A DNA stretch of 17,436 bases from Dyella_B sp035486915. Its GTDB lineage: Bacteria > Pseudomonadota > Gammaproteobacteria > Xanthomonadales > Rhodanobacteraceae. The translations under genes were made by a program, and so were the position numbers. Each line of letters opens with the position of its first letter. Position 1 is the stretch's first letter. Shown piece by piece: positions 1 to 6,131 of the stretch. The notes under the pieces were generated by a model. It saw only the letters and a program-made list of their open reading frames with translations, ran no database searches and was not told the origin of the DNA. The stretch is from assembly GCF_035486915.1 (NCBI RefSeq), contig NZ_DATHMR010000150.1, forward strand, positions 1 to 17,436, given 5' to 3'.

Positions 1-352
1 CTTCGAGAAAGTCAAGGTCCCCAAGTCTGTCTGATAACGCTGCATTTCTGTCGGTGCCGTCGCTATTCAAAGCGTTGTCCCACTGACCGTGAGCGATTCT
101 GTTACGGAGTTGGCTTGGTTGTTCAATGTAACGACAGAGAAGCCGTTCAATGCGTTGTACGCGATTGGGGATACCTATTGCTCCATAGCACGCACTGAAC
201 CATGAAATTTTGCCCATGGCCACTCGCTCGCAAGAAAGCGGGCAATTTATGGTTAAACGGATGGCCAGAAGAACCCGCGAAACAACAATCGCCTAGATGT
301 AGCGCGGCCAATTTATGGTTAAACGCACAACAGAAACATCCAACGGAGAGAT
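1..352. other. Gene-poor region with repeats, left edge
   Basis: I see no supportable complete gene in these 352 bases. In frame 2 the first ten codons (2-31) read FEKVKVPKSV and stop at TGA 32-34, immediately followed by TAA. This could be the end of a gene lying left of the window, but ten residues are too few to identify it. The same frame is then open for 55 codons (38-202) without an ATG. The stretch lies just beyond the 3' end of the tRNA-Arg gene, a position often used by integrating elements, and it contains a 17-bp direct repeat listed separately. Confidence 0.5.
243..325. repeat. 17-bp direct repeat pair, 66 bp apart
   Basis: The 17-mer CAATTTATGGTTAAACG occurs at 243-259 and again at 309-325 in the same orientation, exactly 66 bp from start to start. 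Both copies are flanked by GC-rich sequence containing GGCC. The AT-rich motif is unlike its surroundings. Paired subterminal repeats of this sort are seen at the ends of some insertion sequences, such as the IS21 family, so a decayed element end is one explanation. Proximity to the tRNA 3' end makes a recombination site another. Neither is proven here, and no transposase or integrase fragment is recognisable. Confidence 0.6.
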
Positions 353-429
353 TGGCGCGCCCGGAGGGATTCGAACCCCCGACCAATGGCTTCGGAAGCC
401 ACTACTCTATCCGGCTGAGCTACGGGCGC
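353..429 (-). tRNA. tRNA-Arg (anticodon CCG)
   Basis: On the minus strand the sequence folds as a complete cloverleaf. The seven-base acceptor arm GCGCCCG pairs with CGGGCGC near the 3' end. The D-arm begins TAGCTCAGC. The anticodon arm is GTGGC-TTCCGAA-GCCAT with anticodon CCG (plus-strand positions 393-395), and the T-arm carries GGTTCGAATCC. A discriminator G and an encoded CCA (353-355) complete the 77-nt gene. CCG decodes the arginine codon CGG. No clear terminator follows it. Confidence 0.96.
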
Positions 430-483
430 GTGGTGAACGCACTGGCATGAGCGATCGGTTGATGCGCGCCAGGGCGGGCGGCA

Positions 484-489
484 AGTATA
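484..489 (-). promoter_or_regulatory. Probable -10 box of the tRNA-Arg promoter
   Basis: The minus strand reads TATACT here, one base from the sigma-70 consensus TATAAT, about 55 bp upstream of the tRNA 5' end. It is followed by a very GC-rich stretch, as in stringently controlled stable-RNA promoters. I could not find a good -35 hexamer at 16-18 bp, so the call is tentative. Confidence 0.4.
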
Positions 490-538
490 GCGAAGTTGGC
501 GGGGGCCGCCCACGACTTGGACGTGCCGGACACCGCAG

Positions 539-566
539 AGCCCTCTCCCGTTGCGGCGAGAGGGCT
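539..566 (-). terminator. GC-rich hairpin after the M61 peptidase gene
   Basis: The nine-base arm AGCCCTCTC (539-547) pairs perfectly with GAGAGGGCT (558-566) around a ten-base loop that can itself form three more pairs. It begins 14 bp past the peptidase stop codon. There is no U-run on the minus strand, so it may be an mRNA 3'-end stabiliser or a dispersed intergenic hairpin rather than an efficient intrinsic terminator. Confidence 0.5.
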
Positions 567-580
567 CATGAGGCCACTGC

Positions 581-2485
581 TTAGCGCGCCTTGATCAGCT
601 CGCTGAGCGTATCGGGCTTGCTGGTATCGCGTTCGATATGCGGATATTTCAGGCCGCCGTGATAGTCGATGCGCAGCGTCTTGTACTCGTTGAAGTTCTG
701 CACGAGCAACTCGATCGGCTGATTGGTGTCGGTGGCAGATGCCTTGACTGCATCGGTCATCACTTCGGACGTGTAAGCCTGGCCGTTGACAGCGACCACC
801 TTCATGCCCGGTGACAGACCGGCATTGAACGCAGGGCCATCCCACAGCACATCGCCAACATTGCCATCCGGACCCATCATCACGCCGAGCGAATAGGTGA
901 AGTCTGCAGAGTGACGGAAAGCTTCTGCAGCCTTGATCGCGTCGGAAGGCTTGTCGTTGTAGACGAGTTTCCAGCCGTGCGCTTCCAGGCCGCCAATCAG
1001 CGGACCGTGACCGTCCAGTCGCGTGCGCAGATACGTTTTCCAGTCAAACGGGGTGATGTCGTTGAGCGTTTTCACCACGTCGTCGAAGGTATACGGATCG
1101 ACATCCCACGCACCCGGATTCACGCCGAAGAACGCCTTGCCGAAATCGTCGATGGTTTTCTTGTTGTGCGTAAGTTCGCGCAGCTTGGCATCGACATCGA
1201 GCCAGATCATTTCGCCGGCCGAATAATAATCTTCGCTCGCCTGATAGTTGCGATAAGGCAGCGGGCGGCGCTGTGCGATGGTGGGATCGTTCGTCGTGTC
1301 CTGCACGTTACGCCACGTGGCAAGACCCGGACGGCCCTTGTCGTACGTGGCGGCGACGGCGGCGATCATTTCCTGATATTGCTTGTCGCTCCACAAACCG
1401 GAGCGCGCGGCCATCACCTGGCCCCAGAACTGCGTCTGGCCTTCATAGACCCAGAGCAAGCTGTCGCCCATCGGCACGTTGAAATTCGGCGTGGCCAGAT
1501 CCGCACCGCGACGATACTTTCCGTCCCACGAGTGATTGAATTCGTGCGAGAGCAGATCGCGCATCACCCAGCTCTTGTCCCACTCGGTGAAGTAACCCGT
1601 CGGCGTGCCGTCTTCGCTGGAACGATGATGTTCCAGACCATTGCCGCTCATCTTTTCGCTGAGCGAGAACAGGAAATCGTAATGATTGTAGTGATGCGCG
1701 CCGTAGAGCTTGTACATCTGCTGCACAAGCGCACGATGAATCTTCACCTGCTCGGGCGTGATTTCCAGATACTTCGGATCGTCCGCGATGACGTCCATGT
1801 GCACGGGCGTGCTCGCGCCCGGATCGAGATCGACGCTCTTGAAGTATTTGCCGGCGTAGATCGGCGAGTCGACGAGATCGTCATAGTTGATCGACTTGAA
1901 GTGCACGGTGTCGCCGTCCTTCGAAGCGACTTCAAGCGCCGAGCCGAACTGCCAGCCCGACGGCAGCTTCACGCTGGGATCGGTCTGGATCTGACGCGCG
2001 TAGTAACCGGCCGGGTACAGCGACACGGTATTCCACTGCAGGTTGAGCATTTCCGGCGTCATCACCACGCGACCCTGGCGCATGTCCTGCGGCGACAGAT
2101 ACTGGAAGTCCACTTCCACCGATGTGGCGCCTTGCGGCACATCAACCTGGAAGGCGTAGACGTTGTATTGATCGCGCACCCACGGCAGCGTCTGACCGTT
2201 GGCCTTCACCGTCAGGCCGGCGAACTTGTCGATCGGACCGGTCGGCGAATGGTTGCCAGGAATCCATTGCGGATAGAGCAACGTCAGCGGACCCGGCGCG
2301 GCCGGCACTACTTCGTGCACGCGGAACACGCGGTGCGCGAGGTCGGTGGCATCGACATCGATCTTCAGCGTCCCTGCGCTGTAAGGCACGTTCTGCGGGG
2401 CGGGAGTGTCATCCGCACAAACTGAAAAAGCGGCGCATCCCAGCAAAGAAACTAGGACGGCAGCAGCGATTGGGGTGGGTTTCAA
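581..2485 (-). CDS. Secreted M61-family metallopeptidase with C-terminal PDZ domain
   Basis: This is a 634-residue zinc peptidase of the M61 (glycyl aminopeptidase-like) family, predicted to be exported. Residues 1-24 form a signal peptide beginning MKPTPIAAAVLVSLL. Signal peptidase I could cut after SVCA (24), while LLGC (14-17) is a weak lipobox alternative. The N-terminal beta domain comes first. The catalytic domain has HEFNH at 314-318 (zinc ligands H314 and H318, catalytic E315), a likely third ligand E348 in WVYEG, and the family GNGLEH segment around 281-286. A PDZ-like domain spans about 530-610. I chose the TTG start at 2485 because AGGAG lies six bases upstream and it yields a typical MK signal peptide. 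The longer TTG start at 2518 adds 11 residues with no ribosome site. The gene is divergent from the outer-membrane protein gene. Family assignment is strong; the substrate is unknown. Confidence 0.93.
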   Translation of the reverse strand: MKPTPIAAAVLVSLLGCAAFSVCADDTPAPQNVPYSAGTLKIDVDATDLAHRVFRVHEVVPAAPGPLTLLYPQWIPGNHSPTGPIDKFAGLTVKANGQTLPWVRDQYNVYAFQVDVPQGATSVEVDFQYLSPQDMRQGRVVMTPEMLNLQWNTVSLYPAGYYARQIQTDPSVKLPSGWQFGSALEVASKDGDTVHFKSINYDDLVDSPIYAGKYFKSVDLDPGASTPVHMDVIADDPKYLEITPEQVKIHRALVQQMYKLYGAHHYNHYDFLFSLSEKMSGNGLEHHRSSEDGTPTGYFTEWDKSWVMRDLLSHEFNHSWDGKYRRGADLATPNFNVPMGDSLLWVYEGQTQFWGQVMAARSGLWSDKQYQEMIAAVAATYDKGRPGLATWRNVQDTTNDPTIAQRRPLPYRNYQASEDYYSAGEMIWLDVDAKLRELTHNKKTIDDFGKAFFGVNPGAWDVDPYTFDDVVKTLNDITPFDWKTYLRTRLDGHGPLIGGLEAHGWKLVYNDKPSDAIKAAEAFRHSADFTYSLGVMMGPDGNVGDVLWDGPAFNAGLSPGMKVVAVNGQAYTSEVMTDAVKASATDTNQPIELLVQNFNEYKTLRIDYHGGLKYPHIERDTSKPDTLSELIKAR

Positions 2486-2490
2486 GGTGG

Positions 2491-2496
2491 TCTCCT
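2491..2496 (-). promoter_or_regulatory. Ribosome binding site fixing a TTG start
   Basis: AGGAGA on the minus strand lies six bases (counted from AGGAG) before TTG 2485-2483. It decides the start of the M61 peptidase: the protein then begins directly with a lysine-containing signal peptide instead of an 11-residue extension. Confidence 0.7.
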
Positions 2497-2670
2497 GGGG
2501 TGCGGCAAGTGCCGCCAACGTGAATGTGAAGGCGGCTTGAGACCACGATGCTAGCCACCTGAACAGGCTGCGCCCCCCTGCCAGAGGTCACGCGCGATGC
2601 CTTGATACGCCTTGTCGTACCTGTCGCACAGCCAATCAGGTGTCTTCCTCACAAAACTGAATGGCGACTT

Positions 2671-2716
2671 CCACCTGAAGGTGGCTGAAAGTTTGATGCA
2701 AGACGAATGTTACAAT
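2671..2716 (+). promoter_or_regulatory. Extended -10 promoter with upstream inverted repeat
   Basis: TG-T-TACAAT at 2708-2716 matches an extended -10 element (TGnTATAAT, one mismatch). No good -35 hexamer is at the right distance, which is typical of extended -10 promoters. Just upstream, CCACC-TGAA-GGTGG (2671-2684) is a perfect small inverted repeat that could bind a regulator. The predicted transcript gives a leader of roughly 80 nt before the beta-barrel gene. Confidence 0.5.
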
Positions 2717-2800
2717 GTCGTTACACCGCGTATCCCCGCGCGGTCCCTCGCGGCGACTTCCCCATCGCCGCGACGGCCTAATAAAAAAATGGAGTTCTCC

Positions 2801-3436
2801 ATGAATAAGCTAGCCCTCTCGGCCGCTCTGGCCGCCCTTGCCCTGTCCCCCGTTCTCAGCCAGGCCGCCCATGCGGACGACACCAGCACCACGAACGCTC
2901 CCAGCACCAACTGGCAGGATAATTTCTTCGTTGCCGGCCAGCTCGGCCAGAGCCAGTACCGCGTGGACAGCGATACGCTGAACCACAACCACGGCGTGTT
3001 CCAGAACGTCCGTTTCGGCTGGCGCTGGAATGGCCTGATCGGTCCGGAAATCGGCTATGTGTACCTGGGTCAGCCCAAGTGGTCTGACGGTTACAGCCAG
3101 CTCTCGGTCAAGCCGCGCGCCGCCACCGTTGGCGTGAACGGCAAGTACAACTTCTATCAGAACTGGTTCGTTACCGCGCACGCCGGTTACATGCGCTCGC
3201 AGACCAAGTTCGACGCGATCGGCGCGTTCGGCAGCGACCGCTACAAGACCTGGAACAGCGGCCTCTACGCCGGCCTGGGTGTCGGTTACGACGTGACCAA
3301 CAACTTCAGCCTGGCTCTGAACTACGACAATTACCGCCTGCAGTCTGGCAACAGCACCAGCTTGGACAACATCGGTGTGCCGCATGAGCGCGCCAATGTG
3401 GCTGCGTACTCCGCGTCGGTGGAATATCGCTTCTAA
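2801..3436 (+). CDS. Outer-membrane beta-barrel protein (OmpA/OmpX-like barrel)
   Basis: A 211-residue protein with a classic signal peptide, cut after AHA at residue 25. The mature chain is rich in alternating hydrophobic and aromatic strands (for example YAGLGVGYDV and LALNYDNYRL). It ends SVEYRF, with the C-terminal phenylalanine used for outer-membrane assembly. The length suits a single eight-stranded barrel without a periplasmic peptidoglycan-binding domain. The start at 2801 is supported by GGAG six bases upstream; an upstream in-frame ATG at 2612 would add 63 residues in front of the signal peptide and is rejected. It has its own promoter and a strong terminator, so it is monocistronic. 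The specific function (adhesin, porin or structural) cannot be told. Confidence 0.9.
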   Translation: MNKLALSAALAALALSPVLSQAAHADDTSTTNAPSTNWQDNFFVAGQLGQSQYRVDSDTLNHNHGVFQNVRFGWRWNGLIGPEIGYVYLGQPKWSDGYSQLSVKPRAATVGVNGKYNFYQNWFVTAHAGYMRSQTKFDAIGAFGSDRYKTWNSGLYAGLGVGYDVTNNFSLALNYDNYRLQSGNSTSLDNIGVPHERANVAAYSASVEYRF

Positions 3437-3449
3437 GCAAGCTCGAAGC

Positions 3450-3472
3450 CGTTATAACTGTCGGTTATAACG
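3450..3472. repeat. Double palindrome hairpin
   Basis: Two copies of the self-complementary octamer GTTATAAC (3451-3458 and 3464-3471) are separated by TGTCG. Together with the flanking C and G they can form a perfect nine-pair hairpin. It lies between the barrel stop codon and the main terminator, so the transcript would end in two consecutive hairpins. The symmetry would also suit a dimeric DNA-binding protein. Confidence 0.55.
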
Positions 3473-3485
3473 ACGCTCCGACAAG

Positions 3486-3518
3486 GTCCCCCGAGGCAAC
3501 TCGGGGGACTTTTTATTT
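3486..3518 (+). terminator. Intrinsic terminator of the beta-barrel gene
   Basis: GTCCCCCGAG (3486-3495) pairs perfectly with CTCGGGGGAC (3500-3509) around the stable tetraloop GCAA. It is followed by TTTTTATTT, a textbook rho-independent terminator. Confidence 0.95.
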
Positions 3519-3544
3519 GCGCGCATCCGATGACACATCGAGCC

Positions 3545-3571
3545 TAAAGTTCGTCCCGGTCCCGCCGATAC
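3545..3571 (+). promoter_or_regulatory. FliA (sigma-28) promoter for the small secreted protein
   Basis: TAAAGTTC (3545-3552), exactly 11 bases, then GCCGATAC (3564-3571) matches the flagellar sigma-28 consensus TAAAGTTT-N11-GCCGATAA at 14 of 16 positions with ideal spacing. Transcription would start near 3578, giving a leader of about 40 nt before the ATG at 3619. This ties the downstream gene to the late flagellar/chemotaxis regulon. Confidence 0.85.
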
Positions 3572-3618
3572 CCCAATCAACACGCTTTCGCGTGGCACCT
3601 CGGCCTAAGGACTGACAT

Positions 3619-3978
3619 ATGAAAAAGCTACTCGTCGCGACCTTGCTGATGGTCGCACCAATCGCCGCCCAAGCATGCGCGCCTACCGATTTCACCATTC
3701 AAGACGTGAAAGTAAGCGCCGTTGGCTCGGGCATCTCCACCCGCCTGAGCGTAAAGGGCAAGTTGATCAACAACTGCTCGGCCGCTGCCGCCGCCCAAGT
3801 TCGCGTCGATGCGAAGGATGGCACCGGCAACGTGCTCGCCTCCAAGGCAGGCTGGCCCGCCGGTACGACCAACATCAGCCCTGGCCAATCGGTCGATTTC
3901 GACCTCGGCCGCATGCTTCATTACCAGTCGGACATGCAGAGCTACTCGCTCACGGTGGTCGACGTCCGCGCCTGGTAA
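3619..3978 (+). CDS. Small secreted/periplasmic protein, unknown function, FliA-controlled
   Basis: A 119-residue protein. Residues 1-19 are a signal peptide (MKK, hydrophobic core, AQA cleavage site), so the mature chain starts with C20. The AQAC sequence is not a good lipobox, so I predict a soluble product. Two cysteines, C20 and C53, could form a disulfide. The mature part reads as a single beta-sandwich (TRLSVKGKLINNC, AQVRVDAKDGTGNVL, SPGQSVDFDL, YSLTVVDV). This resembles FxLYD-type or other immunoglobulin-like secreted domains, but that is only pattern similarity. AAGGA seven bases upstream supports the start. It is a single-gene unit between its own FliA-type promoter and a strong terminator. 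A role in motility or surface behaviour is inferred only from that promoter. Confidence 0.87.
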   Translation: MKKLLVATLLMVAPIAAQACAPTDFTIQDVKVSAVGSGISTRLSVKGKLINNCSAAAAAQVRVDAKDGTGNVLASKAGWPAGTTNISPGQSVDFDLGRMLHYQSDMQSYSLTVVDVRAW

Positions 3979-4007
3979 ACGATTTTCCCAAATGCGTGTG
4001 TGAACCT

Positions 4008-4037
4008 GCCGGCGAGCCTCACCTCGCCGGCTTTTTT
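4008..4037 (+). terminator. Intrinsic terminator of the small secreted protein gene
   Basis: GCCGGCGAG (4008-4016) pairs perfectly with CTCGCCGGC (4023-4031) around a six-base loop. Six T residues (4032-4037) follow. Confidence 0.94.
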
Positions 4038-4148
4038 ATGCCGGATGCTCTAGCGCCGGGCAGGGACATAGCCCATGATCAGCGCGTTGCGCCTACACGT
4101 ATGAGCGCCGTAGGTCCCTTGATGCGACTGCTGCGGGGGTAGAGGGGT

Positions 4149-5786
4149 ATGGGCCGAGAGTTGTGGAAGAAGTATTGGGTTAGACAACTCGCTCTGCTGG
4201 TGGGCTACGTTGCGTGCTACGCGGCGCTGCGTAGTGTTTCGCACGCGGGATGGTCGACACCGGCCCCGCTGCGCATCGTATGTCTGCTGTTTCTGCCTTA
4301 TCGCTACTGGCCGGTGCTTGCGGGCGCTGACGTCATTGGTCAGTCGTATATCGCCATCGTATGCGGCCCCCAATTTGGTATCAGCTGGACGCTCATTTCC
4401 CTGATACCCAATATTATTTTCGGCATGCCCATTGCGTGGTGGTGCCGCAGCAAATTGAACTTGTTCCCAGGCAAACAGCTCATCAACTTCAGGGTGCTGC
4501 TGTTGTGCATCATCCTGACGTCTGTCGCATGGGCCGGATACGCCATGCTGCTGCTATCCGTCTTGTATGAGAACGGTCACCCCTACAAGATCACCGCCGT
4601 GATGTTACCGCTGGCGTTCATTAGCAAGTACATCACCATAGTCGTCATGCTGCCATGGATGTTGATGGCTCGTGCCGAATACCTCTCACAAGAGCCCTGG
4701 CAACAAAGACTGCGTAATGCAGCGAAGGAAATGTTAGCAGCGGACACTTTGGCTCTTTTGTTATCGGCAGCCTTATTTGTTTATTGGTTACATTTGCATA
4801 GTGCAGACGACGCCAGAAAGCTCTCTTATCTAGCCGTCTTTTTACCAATCGCATGGCTAACCCTTAAACCAGGCTGGCGAGCAGCCGCCCTTGGCGGAAC
4901 GCCCGCCATTTTATGCGTTGTCTCACTTCTGCAAGCGAAGACCTACGAAGTGAACTTAGAATCAGAGGCATTTGTCGCCTTCGTCGTAACTTGCCTTTTT
5001 ACATTGGGAGCGCGCATTACCGCGCAAAGTCTGAAAGAAGAACAGGATCGTCTAGAGGTTGAGCAGGCCTTACAGTTGGCCCGCCAAAATTTCCAACTAA
5101 GCGAGACGCGCATCAGGAAAACCGCTCAGGCGCTGCAAGTTGCAGGCACTTCGCTGCAATTGACACAACATCAATTGCTGGATCGCATTCACGATGTACT
5201 GCCTGAAAGCGAGGTGCAGCGTTATTACCGCCAAGCTGCATCCATGCAAGACCACGTCAATCGGTTAGTGGACAGCATGTATCCGTCCGCATGGCGTCAG
5301 CGCGGTTTATCAGCGGCGCTGCACGAGACAATCGCAGACGCGCTGCGCGAAGCAGCCATCAGCTATCGCTGCCGGATAACGGGATCACTGGATGATCTGA
5401 CGCCCGGCATACACGCCGCGATTTATCGGCTCGCCTGCGAATCAGTCATGCACATCAATGGGCAGCTCGTTTGCTCAAGCATACGATTGGGTATTCGCAG
5501 CGGCACGACGGAGAAAGGCCATTGGGTTGCACTTCGCGTAGAAGGCAAGCTCGATGAGAGCCATATCAATGACGCCATCTATGACACGACCGAACGCGAC
5601 ATGATCGGGTCAAGGCTCGGCGCATACGGACTAGGGTTGGTCGCTTTGCACAATCACGCTCGTCTCTTCAGCGGCGAACTGCGCAGCAAAGTCACCAATA
5701 ACGGATTGCGGCTCACGTACATGCTGGTCGACGCGATCAATCGCCCAATGGAGCAATTCAGGGGTCCACAGCCATGGAATGCCTGA
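4149..5786 (+). CDS. MASE1-type membrane sensor with degenerate histidine-kinase C-terminus
   Basis: A 545-residue protein. The first 290 residues hold about eight hydrophobic spans with PYRYWP (50-55), typical of MASE1 sensor domains. A coiled-coil region follows (about 292-345), then a region like the NarL/UhpB-type kinase dimerisation domain with RIHDVLPE, where H348 sits where the phosphorylated histidine should be. The ATPase end keeps a recognisable G2-like GAYGLGLVALHNHARL (491-506) and GLRLTYML. The N-box asparagine is replaced (ACESVMH, with H435 where N is expected), and no DxGxG G1 box can be found. ATP binding is therefore doubtful and it may act as a pseudokinase or scaffold. No response regulator is adjacent. 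Base composition is lower in GC than its neighbours and TTA codons are used, hinting at transfer. The start is supported by a G-rich Shine-Dalgarno nine bases upstream. Family call firm; activity uncertain. Confidence 0.85.
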   Translation: MGRELWKKYWVRQLALLVGYVACYAALRSVSHAGWSTPAPLRIVCLLFLPYRYWPVLAGADVIGQSYIAIVCGPQFGISWTLISLIPNIIFGMPIAWWCRSKLNLFPGKQLINFRVLLLCIILTSVAWAGYAMLLLSVLYENGHPYKITAVMLPLAFISKYITIVVMLPWMLMARAEYLSQEPWQQRLRNAAKEMLAADTLALLLSAALFVYWLHLHSADDARKLSYLAVFLPIAWLTLKPGWRAAALGGTPAILCVVSLLQAKTYEVNLESEAFVAFVVTCLFTLGARITAQSLKEEQDRLEVEQALQLARQNFQLSETRIRKTAQALQVAGTSLQLTQHQLLDRIHDVLPESEVQRYYRQAASMQDHVNRLVDSMYPSAWRQRGLSAALHETIADALREAAISYRCRITGSLDDLTPGIHAAIYRLACESVMHINGQLVCSSIRLGIRSGTTEKGHWVALRVEGKLDESHINDAIYDTTERDMIGSRLGAYGLGLVALHNHARLFSGELRSKVTNNGLRLTYMLVDAINRPMEQFRGPQPWNA

Positions 5787-5818
5787 GCTCAGACGTCTGA
5801 TTGACGCCCCGAGCTCAG
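5783..5818. other. Symmetric convergent gene junction
   Basis: CTGAGCTC (5783-5790) is the inverted repeat of GAGCTCAG (5811-5818), and the two arms cover the stop codons of the converging MASE1 and STAS genes (TGA 5784-5786; the minus-strand stop at 5815-5817). The left arm overlaps a perfect 12-bp palindrome, TCAGACGTCTGA (5789-5800). No T-run is present on either strand. It could act as a weak bidirectional terminator. Confidence 0.4.
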
Positions 5819-6120
5819 TGCAAGGTAAACAGCTTGTCGAAACCGGCGACACGCAAGGTTCCGCGCAATGCAGTGTTGGCATTGACGATGCGAATCTCCG
5901 AACGATCGCCACCGGCGTGCTCGCGCAGCAACAGCAGCATGCCCAATGCCGAGCTATCCATGCTGTCGACGTCGCCAAGATCGATCACGTAGCTGCGCGA
6001 GGGTTTATGCCCACCCAGGCACGCTTCGTGAAATTGACGGTGCACGCTGAAGTCGAAGTTCGTGCCGAATTGCAGGGTGACGCAATCTTGTTCGGTGTCG
6101 TGTTGGACGTTGAGGCTCAT
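5815..6120 (-). CDS. STAS-domain protein, anti-sigma-factor-antagonist-like, last gene of the chemotaxis operon
   Basis: A 101-residue single STAS domain. The signature VDSMDSSALGMLLLL (51-65) contains the serine pair at the position phosphorylated in SpoIIAA-type antagonists; S57 is the likely acceptor. AAGGGAG six bases before the ATG supports the start, and this site overlaps the stop codon of the receptor gene upstream (11-bp gap), so the two are translationally linked. Being the last gene after cheB and a receptor, it probably works with the chemosensory array or relays to a partner outside the window, but no cognate kinase or phosphatase of the SpoIIAB/SpoIIE type is present here. A second, divergent STAS gene opens the cluster at 16963. 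Confidence 0.88.
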   Translation of the reverse strand: MSLNVQHDTEQDCVTLQFGTNFDFSVHRQFHEACLGGHKPSRSYVIDLGDVDSMDSSALGMLLLLREHAGGDRSEIRIVNANTALRGTLRVAGFDKLFTLH

Positions 6121-6131
6121 GACAGTCTCCC

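Larger units (their letters stand above)
2486..2800. other. Divergent intergenic region
   Basis: This 315-bp stretch separates the divergently transcribed M61 peptidase and beta-barrel genes. It contains the TTG-start ribosome site on the minus strand. On the plus strand it contains an extended -10 promoter with an adjacent small inverted repeat. The nonamer CCACCTGAA occurs twice (2556-2564 and 2671-2679). I see no convincing promoter for the peptidase gene and no additional coding sequence. Confidence 0.6.

Noticed and set aside
38..205. A 55-codon open frame at the left edge with protein-like composition
   Set aside because: No start codon with a ribosome site, directly preceded by TGA-TAA, and no family recognised; too short to support as a gene or relic.
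911..2425. A 504-codon open frame on the plus strand opposite the M61 peptidase gene
   Set aside because: It is the antisense frame of a GC-rich gene with clear family motifs; its product is rich in R, H and V with no domain pattern and no ribosome site.
2612..2800. Upstream ATG extending the beta-barrel protein by 63 residues
   Set aside because: It would put coding sequence across the promoter and in front of a perfect signal peptide; the GGAG-spaced ATG at 2801 is preferred.
4757..4767. TTATCGGC, the complement of a FliA -10 box, inside the MASE1 gene
   Set aside because: No -35 half at the correct spacing and no gene on the minus strand downstream of it.
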